Of a stretch of 64,000 nucleotides of DNA, positions 24,501-36,600 are shown in pieces (the stretch's first letter is position 1; each line of letters opens with the position of its first letter). The notes beneath the pieces were generated by a model. That model saw nothing but the letters and a program-made list of their open reading frames with translations. It was not told where the DNA came from and did not search any database. The DNA is from Cyclina sinensis (lineage: Eukaryota > Mollusca > Bivalvia > Venerida > Veneridae): contig JAAONU010000006.1 of assembly GCA_012932295.1 (NCBI GenBank), positions 31,770,882 to 31,834,881 of the forward strand, in the 5' to 3' direction. Made by a program: the position numbers and the translations under genes.

Positions 24501-27500
24501 GAAACCAACAGTTTCCGTCAGATTATATGCAGACTATTTAAAAGATGTTTTACGTGTTTGTTGAACTGACGTTGTCGGTGTTACTAAATTCTTAAACTGA
24601 TCTGAAGAAAACAATCTATTGAAATGATGAGTGTTCTTATGCGTTTTCTTAACACTGAACTAAGCAAACATTTAATAAGCACATACTGTTATTTCAATAT
24701 TATGCGCTGTATAGTGTGTTTGTAACGCTTACTCTATTGGTTGTAGTAGCGTCCTCCTCGTTGCGCACCAATACTTTTAGAAATATATCGTTTCCGTTTT
24801 AGCAACCTTGCCATCGACAGGGAAATGGTTAGAAAATGGCAAACAGCAAAGCTCTGTCATCAACGGTTTGCTTCACTGAACCGCAATAATGACAAACGTG
24901 TCTTCTTACTTAGGAAAGAAAGTATTTTGTTGAGAAATACTGCCTCCTAAGGTGAAACATCGATCCTTTTGAAAAATGTTTCCACATGCTGCACTACTAC
25001 AAGAAGCGGCATTCTTTGGAAAACAACTTGAATGACATTTTAATTTCTAAATTAATTTCTTTGCTGAAAAATAGTTGAAAAATAATAATATTATGATTGC
25101 CATTAACTAAACCGTTGTGGAACAAAAGGAACACACAAGAGTAGAAGTCAACTACACCCAATTATAAAGTTGGTAGTTACTAAGAACTTCCAGCAAACTT
25201 TCACAATGTCTTGAAAATGATTTACAAAGTAGTTGTAAGTCATTAATTGAATTATTCAAGTATTTTAGAACATACGCTTAAATATATTCAAATTATCCTA
25301 AAATTTTAAAAGAAGAATAAACTATGCTTCAGCTATCATATCCCTAAGGTGTTAATACAAGCATATAATGAAGTCAGAACAAGTACATTGCCAATGATAT
25401 ATTTATCAAATGTATATTTTTTGTCATTTACGAGTAGAAATTGAACTAAATATTTCACTTCAAGACAAGAATATTGTTTTTCACAGGAAAACTGGCGACT
25501 ATTTTAAAAATAAAATCCCCGCTTAATATGGTGCATTCACTCCATTTTTATTGTCTTATACAAATCCTGACAATCTAGAACTATATTTTAAACTGCCTGT
25601 AGTCGTCAATTAAAATATAACGAATTTATGGTTTTATCTGAATTAAAAATTAAATTTTATTTAAAAAAAGCTATCAGATTGTTTTCAAACTTCGAAGCAG
25701 CTTATAAATAAGGCTCAAAATCAAACTAAAAATATTCAATGCACTGCAATGACATGGCCTGTATTATAACGGACATATAAGAACCTCTGATATTTGAAAC
25801 AACTTTTCTGGCAGTTCTTGTTTTAATACTGGAACTTTATTCTATAAATCATCTATACGTCAACGCTACTGAAAGTATTGAAACATAGTTTAACGTTCTA
25901 CAGCGATACTTAATCCAAATTTTTACAATGAATGACGGGTTTGTTATGACAAATATAAAGCTGTCTTTTTTGAAAACATATGCTTTTATTTCCCTTGCAA
26001 GATATTTTTGTTTCAATGCGTTTTTAAATTGAAATTGTTTGCAACATGGTTACGACAGCTATAGATAGAGGCTTGTTTCCTAAAAAGATAAAGAAATCAA
26101 ATTTTGCTATGAAATTCGAATTATAGAATTAACATGTTGTCAGCAATAAACCAAGTATCTAAGAAAATATTGTATGTAAGTAGCACATACAAACATCACT
26201 AGGAGGCGGAATTCTAGAAGAAAATGTAAACATCAAACAAATCATATAAAGGTGAAACATCTAATCTTAGCACTGTCATCAAATCTTATTTATGCTGATA
26301 TTTTGAAAAAAAAAGATAGAAAACTTACATAGAACAGAAATATTATCATATTTACTAATTATAGTAAGTTTTATTCAGAACATTTCTTTCCACTCAGATA
26401 GTTAAGCCATTGCCTTACTTAATATTTACAATGCACCTTTCAATTAACGTTAGACAAATCCATAAATTGTTTATGGAGATTCTTGACTGAACGGCCGACA
26501 GTGCAGAAGGGGTAATTAGGGTATGAAAAATTACAAATTCGCGACAAATGCTAACAAAAGAATGAGTTGTACAAAGGTGACCTTCTTTCAACCATCGTCA
26601 GGAAATCATATAATAATTACTTAAACTGAAATGCTATCACTGCACTATTAAATTTTACATCGTTAACTCTTATAATAAAACAAAATAATCGTAGTTGAAT
26701 ATAAACCACTTTTTGCATCGTTCAAATGGTCAATTTTCTGTTTTGCCTCAGTAAAACAATTATTTTTTACTTGATGATATTTTAGTCAGCAGTGAGTGGA
26801 AAACTAACCCACCTGTTATATGAAGAAATACTTATTAACATATCATATCATAAAATTTTCAATTTAAACTCTGCTGAATGCCTACTGTTTTATAATATGT
26901 ATCTCAGATACCGCAACAACAGATTTTTTAGAATATTTTTTTTAAATAGAATAATTTAATTTCGGAAACAGGATCCTTCTAACTGAATCCTTGAAGATTA
27001 ATCCGAATGTAGTGAAAAGCCATCTAACTGAAGGTGTTCTTAACCAACTAAGACAATTAGCATGATTAGTTCTCCAGAAAATTTATTTATTTAAGGAAAT
27101 CACAAGCTGTGTTTTATTGTGAGAGTCTATTTCAAAAGTACATTGGCTTTGACTAAGAATTTGTTTCCTTACAATTTATCCCGACAACGAAAATAACCAA
27201 AGTTCTTTTCACATCACCTGAAGTATTATATAAACGTTCAATTAAAATGTGTGATTTTTGCAGTTTTTTTAATGGAGTCGTAGTGAAGGACTAGTGTGTT
27301 ACCATAATTCATACGACTACCCGTTTTTATTTGGCATTAAAATTACTCTTTTAAGATTTCTGAAACTAAGAATGATATATCTTTTTTTAAATCACAGTCA
27401 CAGCTTCTGCTTACAATCCATTAATACATGATCATTGATAAATTATTTGAAATCCTGACTTAAAAAGTGCCAGGCTCTAGCACATATTTTAAATTTAATA

Positions 27501-29345
27501 ATTAGAAAATGTTCTGTTCCATTAGATAGTTCTTGCTATTAATTATACTGTCAAAGCCTCCCTCAACTAAATATTACGTTTTAATTATTAGAACGAACTT
27601 CAATACTTTAGAATTTACGATTCTGCTTTACGTTTATAAAAGCTGACGAGTTATATCAAGCTGGATACTTTCTGAAGACAGATAAATAGAAGGCGATTTT
27701 TTTCGGTTCTCACTTGATGCTTGCTACATTTTATTATGTACGACAAACAATGATTCGTTCTTCAAATGGTTTTGTACTTTCTTTTTGTTATGCCGGCCGA
27801 TTATTGCTATGTACTTTTCTTAACTGACGCACATCTATGAAAATGCAAACTGTATGTGTTTCATCTGTTAGATTTTAGTATAACTTATTTATGTTTACAT
27901 CCATTTGGAAATATTTTCTTGCAAACTTTAATTAATGCGTTGAATGTTCTCTGTGTTCAAACCAGTACTCGACCTGAAGTTCAGAATGCGGAAAAAGCAC
28001 CGTAAACTCTGGGATACAAACCAACTCCTTCGATGTTCTGGCCCAAACCACAGTTACTGCTTTTAAATATAAACAATAAAAACGCTGTTTTTCATACCAC
28101 TTTCAAATAATCAACCCCTTATAATCAGTTAAAAATACTACTACAAAAATTTTAACTGTTATTTGTCTGTTTGGTTCGGGCACTGGAAATCCAAATTGAC
28201 AAAGCTATTTATCAGCAATTGCTTGATATTAACAAGTATAAAATACCATAACTGTACTCAAATGACTTATTTGCAAACAGACTGCAGAGACTATCTTTTA
28301 TTTAAAGTGATCTATAGGGTACAGAACACCGTCAATAAAATTAGATTGTTTAGTGGAAGAATATAATATACTTTTATAATCACATGAAAACTATTGTTCT
28401 AGAGAAGAAAATCACCATTCGTCGTGTTGTACATTATTTTGTGATATATAATCGATACAGTAGAATCATCTATACTAATATATATGTTCATTTGTATTTA
28501 AATACAATATGTTTTATAAGTAGTATCTTCAAAATAGAATTAAAAACTTAAGATATTGAAACAAGTATGATTAAATATTCAATTTGTATTTGTTTATAAA
28601 AAACAATACTTTCTTTGTACATTTACTCAGTCCAATATTAGTTCATATATAATAATACAGATCTATTTAAATTCATGAAACACCTTTGTTACATAAGCAC
28701 AATTTGGAGAGAAACAGTTTTCTAAACGTTTTATTCTTATCCAAAGGGATAGTCAAAATAAAATTAATTTCCAGCAGAAATTGAAGCATTTAAATTGGGA
28801 TACTCTCTAAGAATGACCATACTAATTGACTCAGCAGAGATGAAATGGAAACTTGAGAAGATGTATTAATTCAACTGTGTCGTAAAAAATCCAATGCAGC
28901 TAATTGCCCATATAACATGTCTTAGGTTAGCAGAAATACACGTTTGTTTCAATAGACTCATCTTTCAATGTTGAGTGGACTCGTTACATAAACCTCTCTG
29001 TTTTGATAACATGAGGTTTATGAAATGCTCCGAATGCAATTTAAAGCTCAAATGGGGTTCTGAGATTTAAAAAAGTTAAAATGGACTTGAAGTTCATAGT
29101 ATTTTTTTTATTTCCAGATCTTGACGCTAGCAGCTTCGGAGAAATATTTAGTTTTACGCCGGGCTTCATAAATTGAATTGAATAGTATATGTAAATTCCT
29201 CATATAATTATCTTTTGTATGGTATTTTTTTATTATTTAAAAACCCTATTTCGTGGTATTTTCCGATAGCAATATATTTACAAACGGAATCGCCCGCCAT
29301 CAAACCAATCAGCCTCAACATGCTAACATCTGAGGCTTACTCTAG

Positions 29346-29391
29346 GAGAAGTGGCCAAGTGGTTTGGGCGCCGGACTCCCGATCTAAAGAT
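29346..29391 (+). mobile_element. tRNA-derived SINE, block copy 3, 5' part
   Basis: The tRNA-like head, box A GTGGCCAAGTGG (29351) and CCGGACTCCCGATCTAAAG, breaks off at 29391. It continues at 30023 after a 625-bp insertion. Confidence 0.8.
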
Positions 29392-30016
29392 GTAGTGAAC
29401 TTAAACTATCCTAACACTACAAAGAAAACACACACTTTACCGTTTTCTATCTTTAATATAGATTTCAACCAATAACGTATTTTATCCAATAATTTGAACT
29501 TCTAATTTTAATCTTTTTATTTTTAAATCCTCCTGAATTATCTTTACTTGCATTAACGTACACACACACTAGCCTCAGACCACATGTTCACAGGTTTATA
29601 TACGGTGTTTTCCCGCCAAATACATTATAAATTGTATAACATGAAATTCATGGTAAATTCAAACTAGGAGAAAAGTAGGAGATAAAATGGTAAATTACAA
29701 GAAGGGGAAATCGTAACCACGTGGTACTTATATAAGAAAATGGAAAAAAAACACGAGATAAACATGAACAGAGTGAAATGCAAGTATCATGAAATATGCA
29801 TGATAAAGTACAATAATTATGTGTGAACTAAATAACCTCGTTAGGAGAAAAAACACACCGACAAATAAAACTTATGATAGGAGAAAAATATATAAAAGCA
29901 AACAAATAGGAGAATCTCCAAACAATGTAACATTTCCCTAATGCGTAATTTATTAACTTGAAATTAACTGTCCATTAATGGATTATATAAACATAAATGT
30001 TCCTTTCGCGGTATCA
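29392..30016. mobile_element. 625-bp insertion splitting the SINE, flanked by AAAGAT
   Basis: The direct repeat AAAGAT (29386-29391 and 30017-30022) flanks the segment. Joining its two sides restores the SINE as seen at 15215. The insert is AT-rich, with several TAGGAGAAA motifs (around 29670, 29840, 29877, 29910). It shows no terminal inverted repeat and no coding potential, so its class is unknown. Confidence 0.7.
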
Positions 30017-30022
30017 AAAGAT

Positions 30023-30190
30023 CGCTGGTTTACAATCCACTACGAATGAGATTCTCCAGTGACATTCAAATGTGCACACATTTGGCGCAAGTACTGGTTT
30101 GTCCCAAGGGATCAATCATTGGGTGGGATATTTATCTAGTTGCAAGAGATAGTTTCCTAATCCATGTGAAATAAATATGTTTAAAATATA
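30023..30190 (+). mobile_element. tRNA-derived SINE, block copy 3, 3' part
   Basis: Box B-like GGTTTACAATCC (30027), then GATTCTCCAGTGACATTC, GCGCAAGTACTGGTTTGTCC and AGTTGCAAGAGATAG, ending GTGAAATAAATATG. Matches 15270-15437. Confidence 0.8.
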
Positions 30191-31319
30191 CCTAACGGCT
30201 TATGTTATACTTGCACGATATCGATATCCTTTCTCTTAACAGTGAGATATTTTTAATATCACAAAGCTACAAATGTAATATTCCAAACAATTCTTTTGTC
30301 AACTAAGACAAGAAATGAAAAGTCACAAAATATAATACGTTTCAAGTCCCTAGATCACATTTACAAGTAGCCAGATGATAATCCTAACAGCTTATGTATT
30401 TTTCATTATTACTACAATTAATGCGACACTGGGACTTTAAGTCTTTGAGTCTTTTTCTGATATATTTTTTAAAGTAACACAATACCATAAACAAAAATAT
30501 CGTAGAGTAATCAGTTCGTCTTAAGTTAGCTTTTTTGGGTATGTCTCTTTATAGTCTTAATACAGTTAGGATTAGAATTATTAAAATGTCAGTATTGTCA
30601 TCTATTTCTGTTAAGTACAGTCTCGGTATTAGGAAATATGTTTTCATTTTATGAGGCATGTTTTTCAAGCCGGTACTTTTATTTGAGATTATCTACTATT
30701 GAAAAGTTGCACAGGGAATCAAACAAGTTTGTATCATTTCCAAATGGACAGTCTATGTTTGGTCCTAGTATATGTAACTGTTATGCATAAATAGATTGCC
30801 TCACTTCATTTCTGTGGATTCTTAATTATAAAATTGGTTAGACTTATTATAAGAAAACTATAACTTTCCCCTGCAGTAAGACTGAATTATTTAACTGGAT
30901 GCACATTTAGCAGCTTCCACAAGATAATAAAATTGTAATGAAAAGGTTGACAGTTTGTGCAAGAAACAACTATCTAATCCTTTTTAATCAATTTTATTCT
31001 GATTATCTTTGTGATATTTAAAGAGATGATCTACTTCTAACGTATATAATATTTACAATTTGCTTCACACACACGAAAGAAAAAAAAGAAAAATAGCCAG
31101 TAGCAAAAAAATAATTACGAGAAAACAAACTTTTGTATCAAATGGCTGAGATATTTCTAGAGAAATTACCATGCAACCAAGATGTCAGACCAATGTTGGA
31201 ATAAGTGGCACACAAAAGATAAGGAGACTGCTGTAGTTTGAAAGGGCGACGACGTTACCCTGAAAGTGCATGATGACCATGTATAGGAAGTGAGCAGAAG
31301 CAGTACGCAACAGTAGAAA

Positions 31320-32125
31320 AACGTGAAGTTGGCAGTAGCAGTAACAGCAGTAGGAGTAAAACAAAAAGTGAAGTTGGCAGTAGCAGTAACAGCATTAGCA
31401 GTAAAACAAAACGTGAAGTTGGCAGTAGCAGTAACAGCAGTAGCAGTAAAACAAAACGTGAAGCTGGCAGTAGCAGTAAAACAAGACGTGAAGCTGACAG
31501 TAGCAGTAACAGCAGATGCAGTAAAACAAAACGTGAAGCTGGCAGTAGCAGTAACAGCAGAAGCAGTAAAACAAAACGTGAAGCTGGCAGTAGCAATAAC
31601 AGCAGTAGCAGTAAAACAAAACGTGAAGCTGGCAGTAGCAGTAACAGCAGTAGCAGTAAAACAAAACGTGAAGTTGGCAGTAGCAGTAACAGCAGTAGCA
31701 GTGAAACAAAACGTGAAGCTGGCAGTAGCAGTAACAGCAGTAACAGTAAAACAGTAGCAGTTAAACAAAACGTGAAGTTAGCAGTAGCAGTAACAGCAGT
31801 AGCAGTAAAACAAAACGTGAAGCTGGCAGTAGCAGTAACAGCAGTAGCAGTAAAACAAAACGTGAAGTTGGCAGTAGCAGTTACAGCAGTAGCAGTAAAA
31901 CAAAACGTGAAGCTGGCAGTAGCAGTAACAGCAGTAGCAGTAAAACAAAACGTGAAGCTGGCAGTAGCAGTAACAGCAGTAGCAGTAAAACAAAACGTGA
32001 AGCTGGCAGTAGCAGTAACAGCAGTAGCAGTTAAACAAAACGTGAATCTGGCAGAAGCAGTAACAGCAGTAGCAGTAAAGAAAACGTGAATTTGGCAGTG
32101 GCAGTAACAGCAGTAGCAGTAAGAA
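31320..32125 (+). repeat. 45-bp minisatellite array, left arm
   Basis: About 18 units of the form ACGTGAAGCTGGCAGTAGCA plus GTAACAGCAGTAGCAGTAAA plus ACAAA. At least one 30-bp short variant is present (~31458-31487). The base pattern keeps long frames open on both strands, giving periodic VAVTAVAVKQN or CYCCYCYCQLH peptides. This follows from the repeat and is not evidence of a gene. Confidence 0.92.
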
Positions 32126-32199
32126 TGTCTTAAAATTCTTGAAGGTTTCAATGAAAATAAAATATGTTTAAACATCAACAGACCCTCCCGTGTCTACTG

Positions 32200-32290
32200 C
32201 GTAGGTCTGCGACTGTTTCTGAGACTCCTGTAAATTTTCATGAATTTGGTGCTAATCGGAACTAGAACTGTGTCCAAAGGACACGGATGC
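32200..32290 (+). repeat. Single diverged 105-bp unit
   Basis: GGTCTGCGACTGTTTCTGAG and GAATTTGGTGCTAATCGG match the units at 33070-33390. Confidence 0.6.
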
Positions 32291-32507
32291 CCCCACTGTG
32301 CAGATGTGCTCGTAAACAAGAGCAGCTTCATTTAATGTCTACAAAATTATGTTCTTATCATAGCATTTCAGTTGAAATTTCCTGAATTCATGTATCAATG
32401 ATAAAAAAGTTACCTAACTCTTGAGGCATCATATTTGGTCTCTTTACAGATGGAATACAATATTAGTGTCTGAATAAAACTGAATTTTGAAACACATGTA
32501 TGGTCTC

Positions 32508-32940
32508 CTTTACTTCCATCTACACATTAAGGATGTTCATCCCTAGAAGTTTAAGCAAAATCTGCCAACCGGTTTAAGAGGAGTTGCGTTCACAAAATTT
32601 CTATATGGTATATAGTGAAAAAATCAACAAAGGGCCATAATTCTGTTAAATTTGGTCGCAGCAAAAATTCCTTCCTTTACTACCATCTACACATTAAGGT
32701 TGTTCATCCCTGGAAGTTTAAGCAAAATCTGCCATCCGGTTTAAGAGGAGTTGCGTTCACAAAATTTCTACATAGTATATAGTGAAAAAATCAACAAAGG
32801 GCCATAATTCTGTTAAATTTGGTCGCAGCGAAAATTCCTTCCTTTACTACCATCTACACATTAAGGCTGTTCATCCTTAGAAGTTTAAGCAAAATCTGCC
32901 ATTCGGTTTAAGAGGAGTTGCGTTCACAAGATTTCGGGAC
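32508..32940 (+). repeat. 167-bp tandem array, 2.6 units
   Basis: CATCTACACATTAAGG recurs at 32517, 32684 and 32851, exactly 167 bp apart, with very little divergence. Each unit contains GAGGAGTTGCGTTCACAA and AACAAAGGGCCATAATTCTG. High identity implies recent expansion or homogenisation. Confidence 0.92.
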
Positions 32941-32985
32941 GTACGGACAGACGTACGGACGGACGGACGGACGTACGGACGGACA
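32940..32985 (+). repeat. (GGAC)n microsatellite with ACGT interruptions
   Basis: GTACGGACAGACGTACGG followed by GACGGACGGACG. This is the same microsatellite type that borders the other tandem-repeat elements in this window. Confidence 0.85.
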
Positions 32986-33039
32986 AGTGCAACGCTATAT
33001 GCTTCCCACTTTGTGAGAGCAAAAAATGTCATTTTTAAG

Positions 33040-33405
33040 GTATAGGGACTCTCCCAAGTCGATTTTACCGGTCTGCGACTGTTTCTGACTTTCTCGCAGA
33101 CTTTCAGGAATTTTGGTGCCAATCGGGAAAATGTCATTTTTAATGTCTAAGGACCCTACCGTGTCGATTTTTCCGGTCTGCGACTGTTTCTTACACTCTC
33201 GCAGACTTTCAGGAATTTCGGTGCCAAAATCGAGAAAATGTCATTTTTGATGTTAAGGGACCCTCCTGTGTTCATTGTTTCGGACTGCTATTGTTTCTGA
33301 CATAACTGCAAACTTTCAGGAATTTGGTGCCAATCTAGAAAGTCTAGCAACCATCCCGGTTCGATTCCAGGTCTGTGAATGTTTCAAACACTCTCGCAGA
33401 CTTTC
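33040..33405 (+). repeat. ~105-bp tandem array, about 3.5 units
   Basis: GGTCTGCGACTGTTTCT and TCGCAGACTTTCAGGAAT recur with phase points 33071, 33176, ~33282 and 33371. Units 1 and 2 are 105 bp apart; later ones are more diverged. Confidence 0.85.
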
Positions 33406-33411
33406 AGAGTT

Positions 33412-33672
33412 TCCTACTGCTACTGCTGTTACTGCTACTGCCAACTTCACGTTTTATTTTACTGCTACTGCTGTTACTGCTACTGGCAACTTCACGTTTT
33501 GTTTTACTGCTACTGCCAACTTCACGTTTTGTTTTACTGCTACAGCTGTTACTGCTACTGCCAACTTCACGTTTTGTTTTACTGCTACTGCTGTTACTGC
33601 TACTGCGCCAACTTCACGTTTGATTTAATTTCTACTGCCAACTGCTACTGCGTACTGCTACTGCCAACTTCC
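33412..33672 (-). repeat. 45-bp minisatellite array, right arm (inverted)
   Basis: The same unit as 31320-32125, on the opposite strand, five units plus a degenerate tail. It also contains a 30-bp short variant (~33503-33532), as the left arm does. Confidence 0.92.
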
Positions 33673-36600
33673 TATTAGTATGATGATCTTACTAATTCTT
33701 AAATAATCCAATTAATAAATAAATCGTTCACAATAAGCACATCCGAAATGCCTGTGTCACAACTCACATTAAAATGCTCATATGCGGATAACACCATTTA
33801 TTTCATGTAGGAAACAGTGTGCGTTAATATTCGTCATAACAATTTGGGTGTCAATCGAATTTGTTGATGATTAGTTTAGGACACTACCTACAAGCCTCGC
33901 CTACAAACGTCTGCCTTTACATCACAAATTTGCCCAAATATTTATTGTAGAACTGTTTTCTTTATTCATTTCTTTTAATGATACATTAATTCTCCTGTGT
34001 GGCGTCACTATTTTTATTTTGTGTGGAAACATAATGTTCGTCACTGAGTCATGGTTGATTGTCATTTGAAAAAAAATGTTATTGACTAAAATCATCGTCA
34101 AGAAAAAAAGGATAATTATATCGACAATAAAGTTTAACGTAGAATAGTTGCATACGCAAATATGGTTTCTCTGTTAAGACATTGACAGCAAACATTCATG
34201 GTCTAGGTAAGATTAATTCATATTTTGCACAACCAGCTAAGCCAACGACCGGGTTTCTAGGATTACAAATTTAAATCAAACTGTTTGATATGTCACAGTC
34301 ATAAATTGTTACAATGGTTTCATACTATATTTCATTTGCAATACTGAATGCGTGGTAATATTTATTATACAAATTCAGACTGATGTTAAGGTCGTATATA
34401 GATATAATTTGTTTTTGCATTTTTGTTTAGATTTGCCCTTACATTAAGACATTCTTATGGTTTGACAAACGAACAATTCCCCCGACCTTAAGAGAAAAGC
34501 GAACAATTCCCTTTTTCATACTGCAAAGTGTAAATCTATAACCCAGCAAGAAAAGTTGCGTTTACACATGTACGTGACACTATTTTCTTTAGCTAGACAA
34601 TCGTACAGACCGATACTCCTACTAGAGACTGCGAGTTACAAAAGGTTGCCTCGGGAAATAAATAACTCTGCATTGTTATAGCACTTGAAATATATCAAAT
34701 CTGCATGACCGGTCTAGCTATCGACTTAGAACTATTAATAAAGAAAGTAGAAAAGGGTCTCGCTTCATATAAAGGAGCGTCCACTCTACTTATGATCGCC
34801 GAAGCTAGAATAATTTATACGCCCACAGAAAGGAGCATTTTTTTGAGAAGTTAGAGAGAAGGTAACGGAAATTAATTGTTTCGTTAGATTTAAAAAATGT
34901 TTTGCATGTTTGTTGAGCTCATGTTGTATTTGGTATTAAATTCTTAAACAGATCCGTAGACAAAAAATCTACTGAAGTGTTTTCCTTTAACTGAACGTTT
35001 AAATTGCCACTTTACCTTATAACTCAAATATGAATAACTTTACAAATGTCTATTTGAATAACTGTGCAAACATTTCGTAAGCTAAACTGGCATTATGTGT
35101 TGCACAACTAGAAGAAAAGGAATGCTTTGAAAAACATTGTGAATGATATTTGAACTTTTAACTAAAATCACTGTTGAAAATAGAAGAAAAACATTGATAT
35201 TATCCTTGGCATTAACATAATGGATCGGTTTTCTTCTGTGTCGTCTAAAACCGTTGTGGAACAAAAGATGTAATTAAAAGTCAAACATATCCTGTCAACA
35301 TAAACTTTTTTATGTTTTTATGTTTTTAAGCTCTAAATGTTCATTATGTCTTAAAAAATGTTTTTCATAATCAGTTTCAATTTCTTTATTTAAAATGTTA
35401 AAGCATCTTAAATAATTACACACAAGCATATTACAATTATCTTAATCTTTTTATATGAAAGTTGTGCTCAAGTTGTCATTTACCATCGTGTCCTATAGTG
35501 TTAAAATGTACTGTATTTTGTATAGGTCAGAACAAGAATATCGCTGAAGAATATACTTGTTTCGTACAGAACGAACATGTGAGTGATTTCTCTTGCATAA
35601 ACGAAATAAACTTGGAAAGTTAAACATGAACTATTTTTTTCAACAGGAAGGGAGCATAAAAATAGATATTACATTCAAGACAAAAATAATCTATTTCACA
35701 GGAGAAGTGGAGTCTATTTTGAAATAAAACACCCGCTGTTTTATTGGATACATTCAATCCGCTTTTATTATCCAATCTCAATCCAAGCGAGATTTTAAGA
35801 ACCATATTTTAAACTGTCTTTTGTCGTCAATCATGAAAAATACTTTTATTTAAAAAAACATTCGGATTCTGTATTAATTCGTTTAGTATTAAGATAAAAG
35901 ACAATTCTAGTATTTACATTTTCTGAAAATGAAAATAATGCCTTTTGAATCTATTAAATAAATGAACAAAATATACAAATATGAAAATGCAGGTCTGTTA
36001 GTTTTTAAGAGATATGACCTTTTGCTTTTTTAAATAAAACTTTTACTTTTCTTTCTGTTTTATATTGGTTCGTTTATTTTGAGTACAAACCACTTACTGC
36101 ATCGTTCACATTGTTAACTATCTTTTTGCTTGAGAAAGCAATTAACTGTTTACTTGATGGTATTATTTAATCAGCAATATATGAAAATATATCCTACCAG
36201 TTATAAAGTTAGACGAAGAATTATAAAAATTTAACAATCTGTCAAATTCCTCATAATTGTTTATATCCCAGAACTGCTAAATGCTTACTGCTTAATCATA
36301 TATTTCACAGATACCACAAAAACATGTTTTTAAAGAATTCAATTTTTAATTTAGAATAATTTAATTTCGGAATTAGGCCTGAACGGGATTCTCCCGATTG
36401 AACCCTTGTGAAGTGACAAGCCATCAAACTACAGTTGTTTTTTAACCAATTTTGACAACGAATTCTCCAAATCATTCATAAAAGTAAAAGAAATCAAACC
36501 TGGTATCATTGTGTTAGTTTTCTTCAAACGTGTATGGCTTATCACTGAGTATTTTTGTCTATGAATGTATTCTGAAAATAATAACTACATTTCTGTTCAA

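Larger units (their letters stand above)
23179..30331 (+). repeat. Large intronic block, copy 3 (~7.2 kb)
   Basis: Landmarks: A (23350-23640), N (~23960-24110), M (24290-24460), B (24770-25130), C (25480-25970), D (26000-26320), E (26560-27180), I (28700-28960), J (29080-29180), the SINE (29346 onward, split), L (30200-30331). This is the shortest copy and probably the closest to the ancestral length. Its only clear private insertion is the 625-bp segment inside the SINE. Confidence 0.85.
31279..33679. mobile_element. 2.4-kb element with minisatellite inverted ends and 9-bp target duplication
   Basis: The flanks are ATGATGACC (31270-31278) and ATGATGATC (33680-33688), a 9-bp duplication with one difference. 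Block copy 1 has a single site at ~4706, and the sequence after it matches the right flank here. The two ends are inverted repeats: TATAGGAAGTGAGCAG (31282-31297) against the complement of 33661-33675, then AGCAGTACGCA in both. The arms continue inward as 45-bp minisatellite arrays in opposite orientation. The centre has 105-bp and 167-bp tandem units and a (GGAC)n run. No transposase is present. A 9-bp duplication suggests a MULE-like class, which is inference. Confidence 0.75.

Noticed and set aside
31166..32178. Long open frames on both strands (up to 307 codons) with periodic peptides
   Set aside because: They are the 45-bp minisatellite read in several frames. The unit length is divisible by three and the unit lacks stops, so openness is automatic.
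33275..33678. Overlapping plus-strand open frames of 82-117 codons
   Set aside because: The same minisatellite in inverted orientation; no family resemblance.
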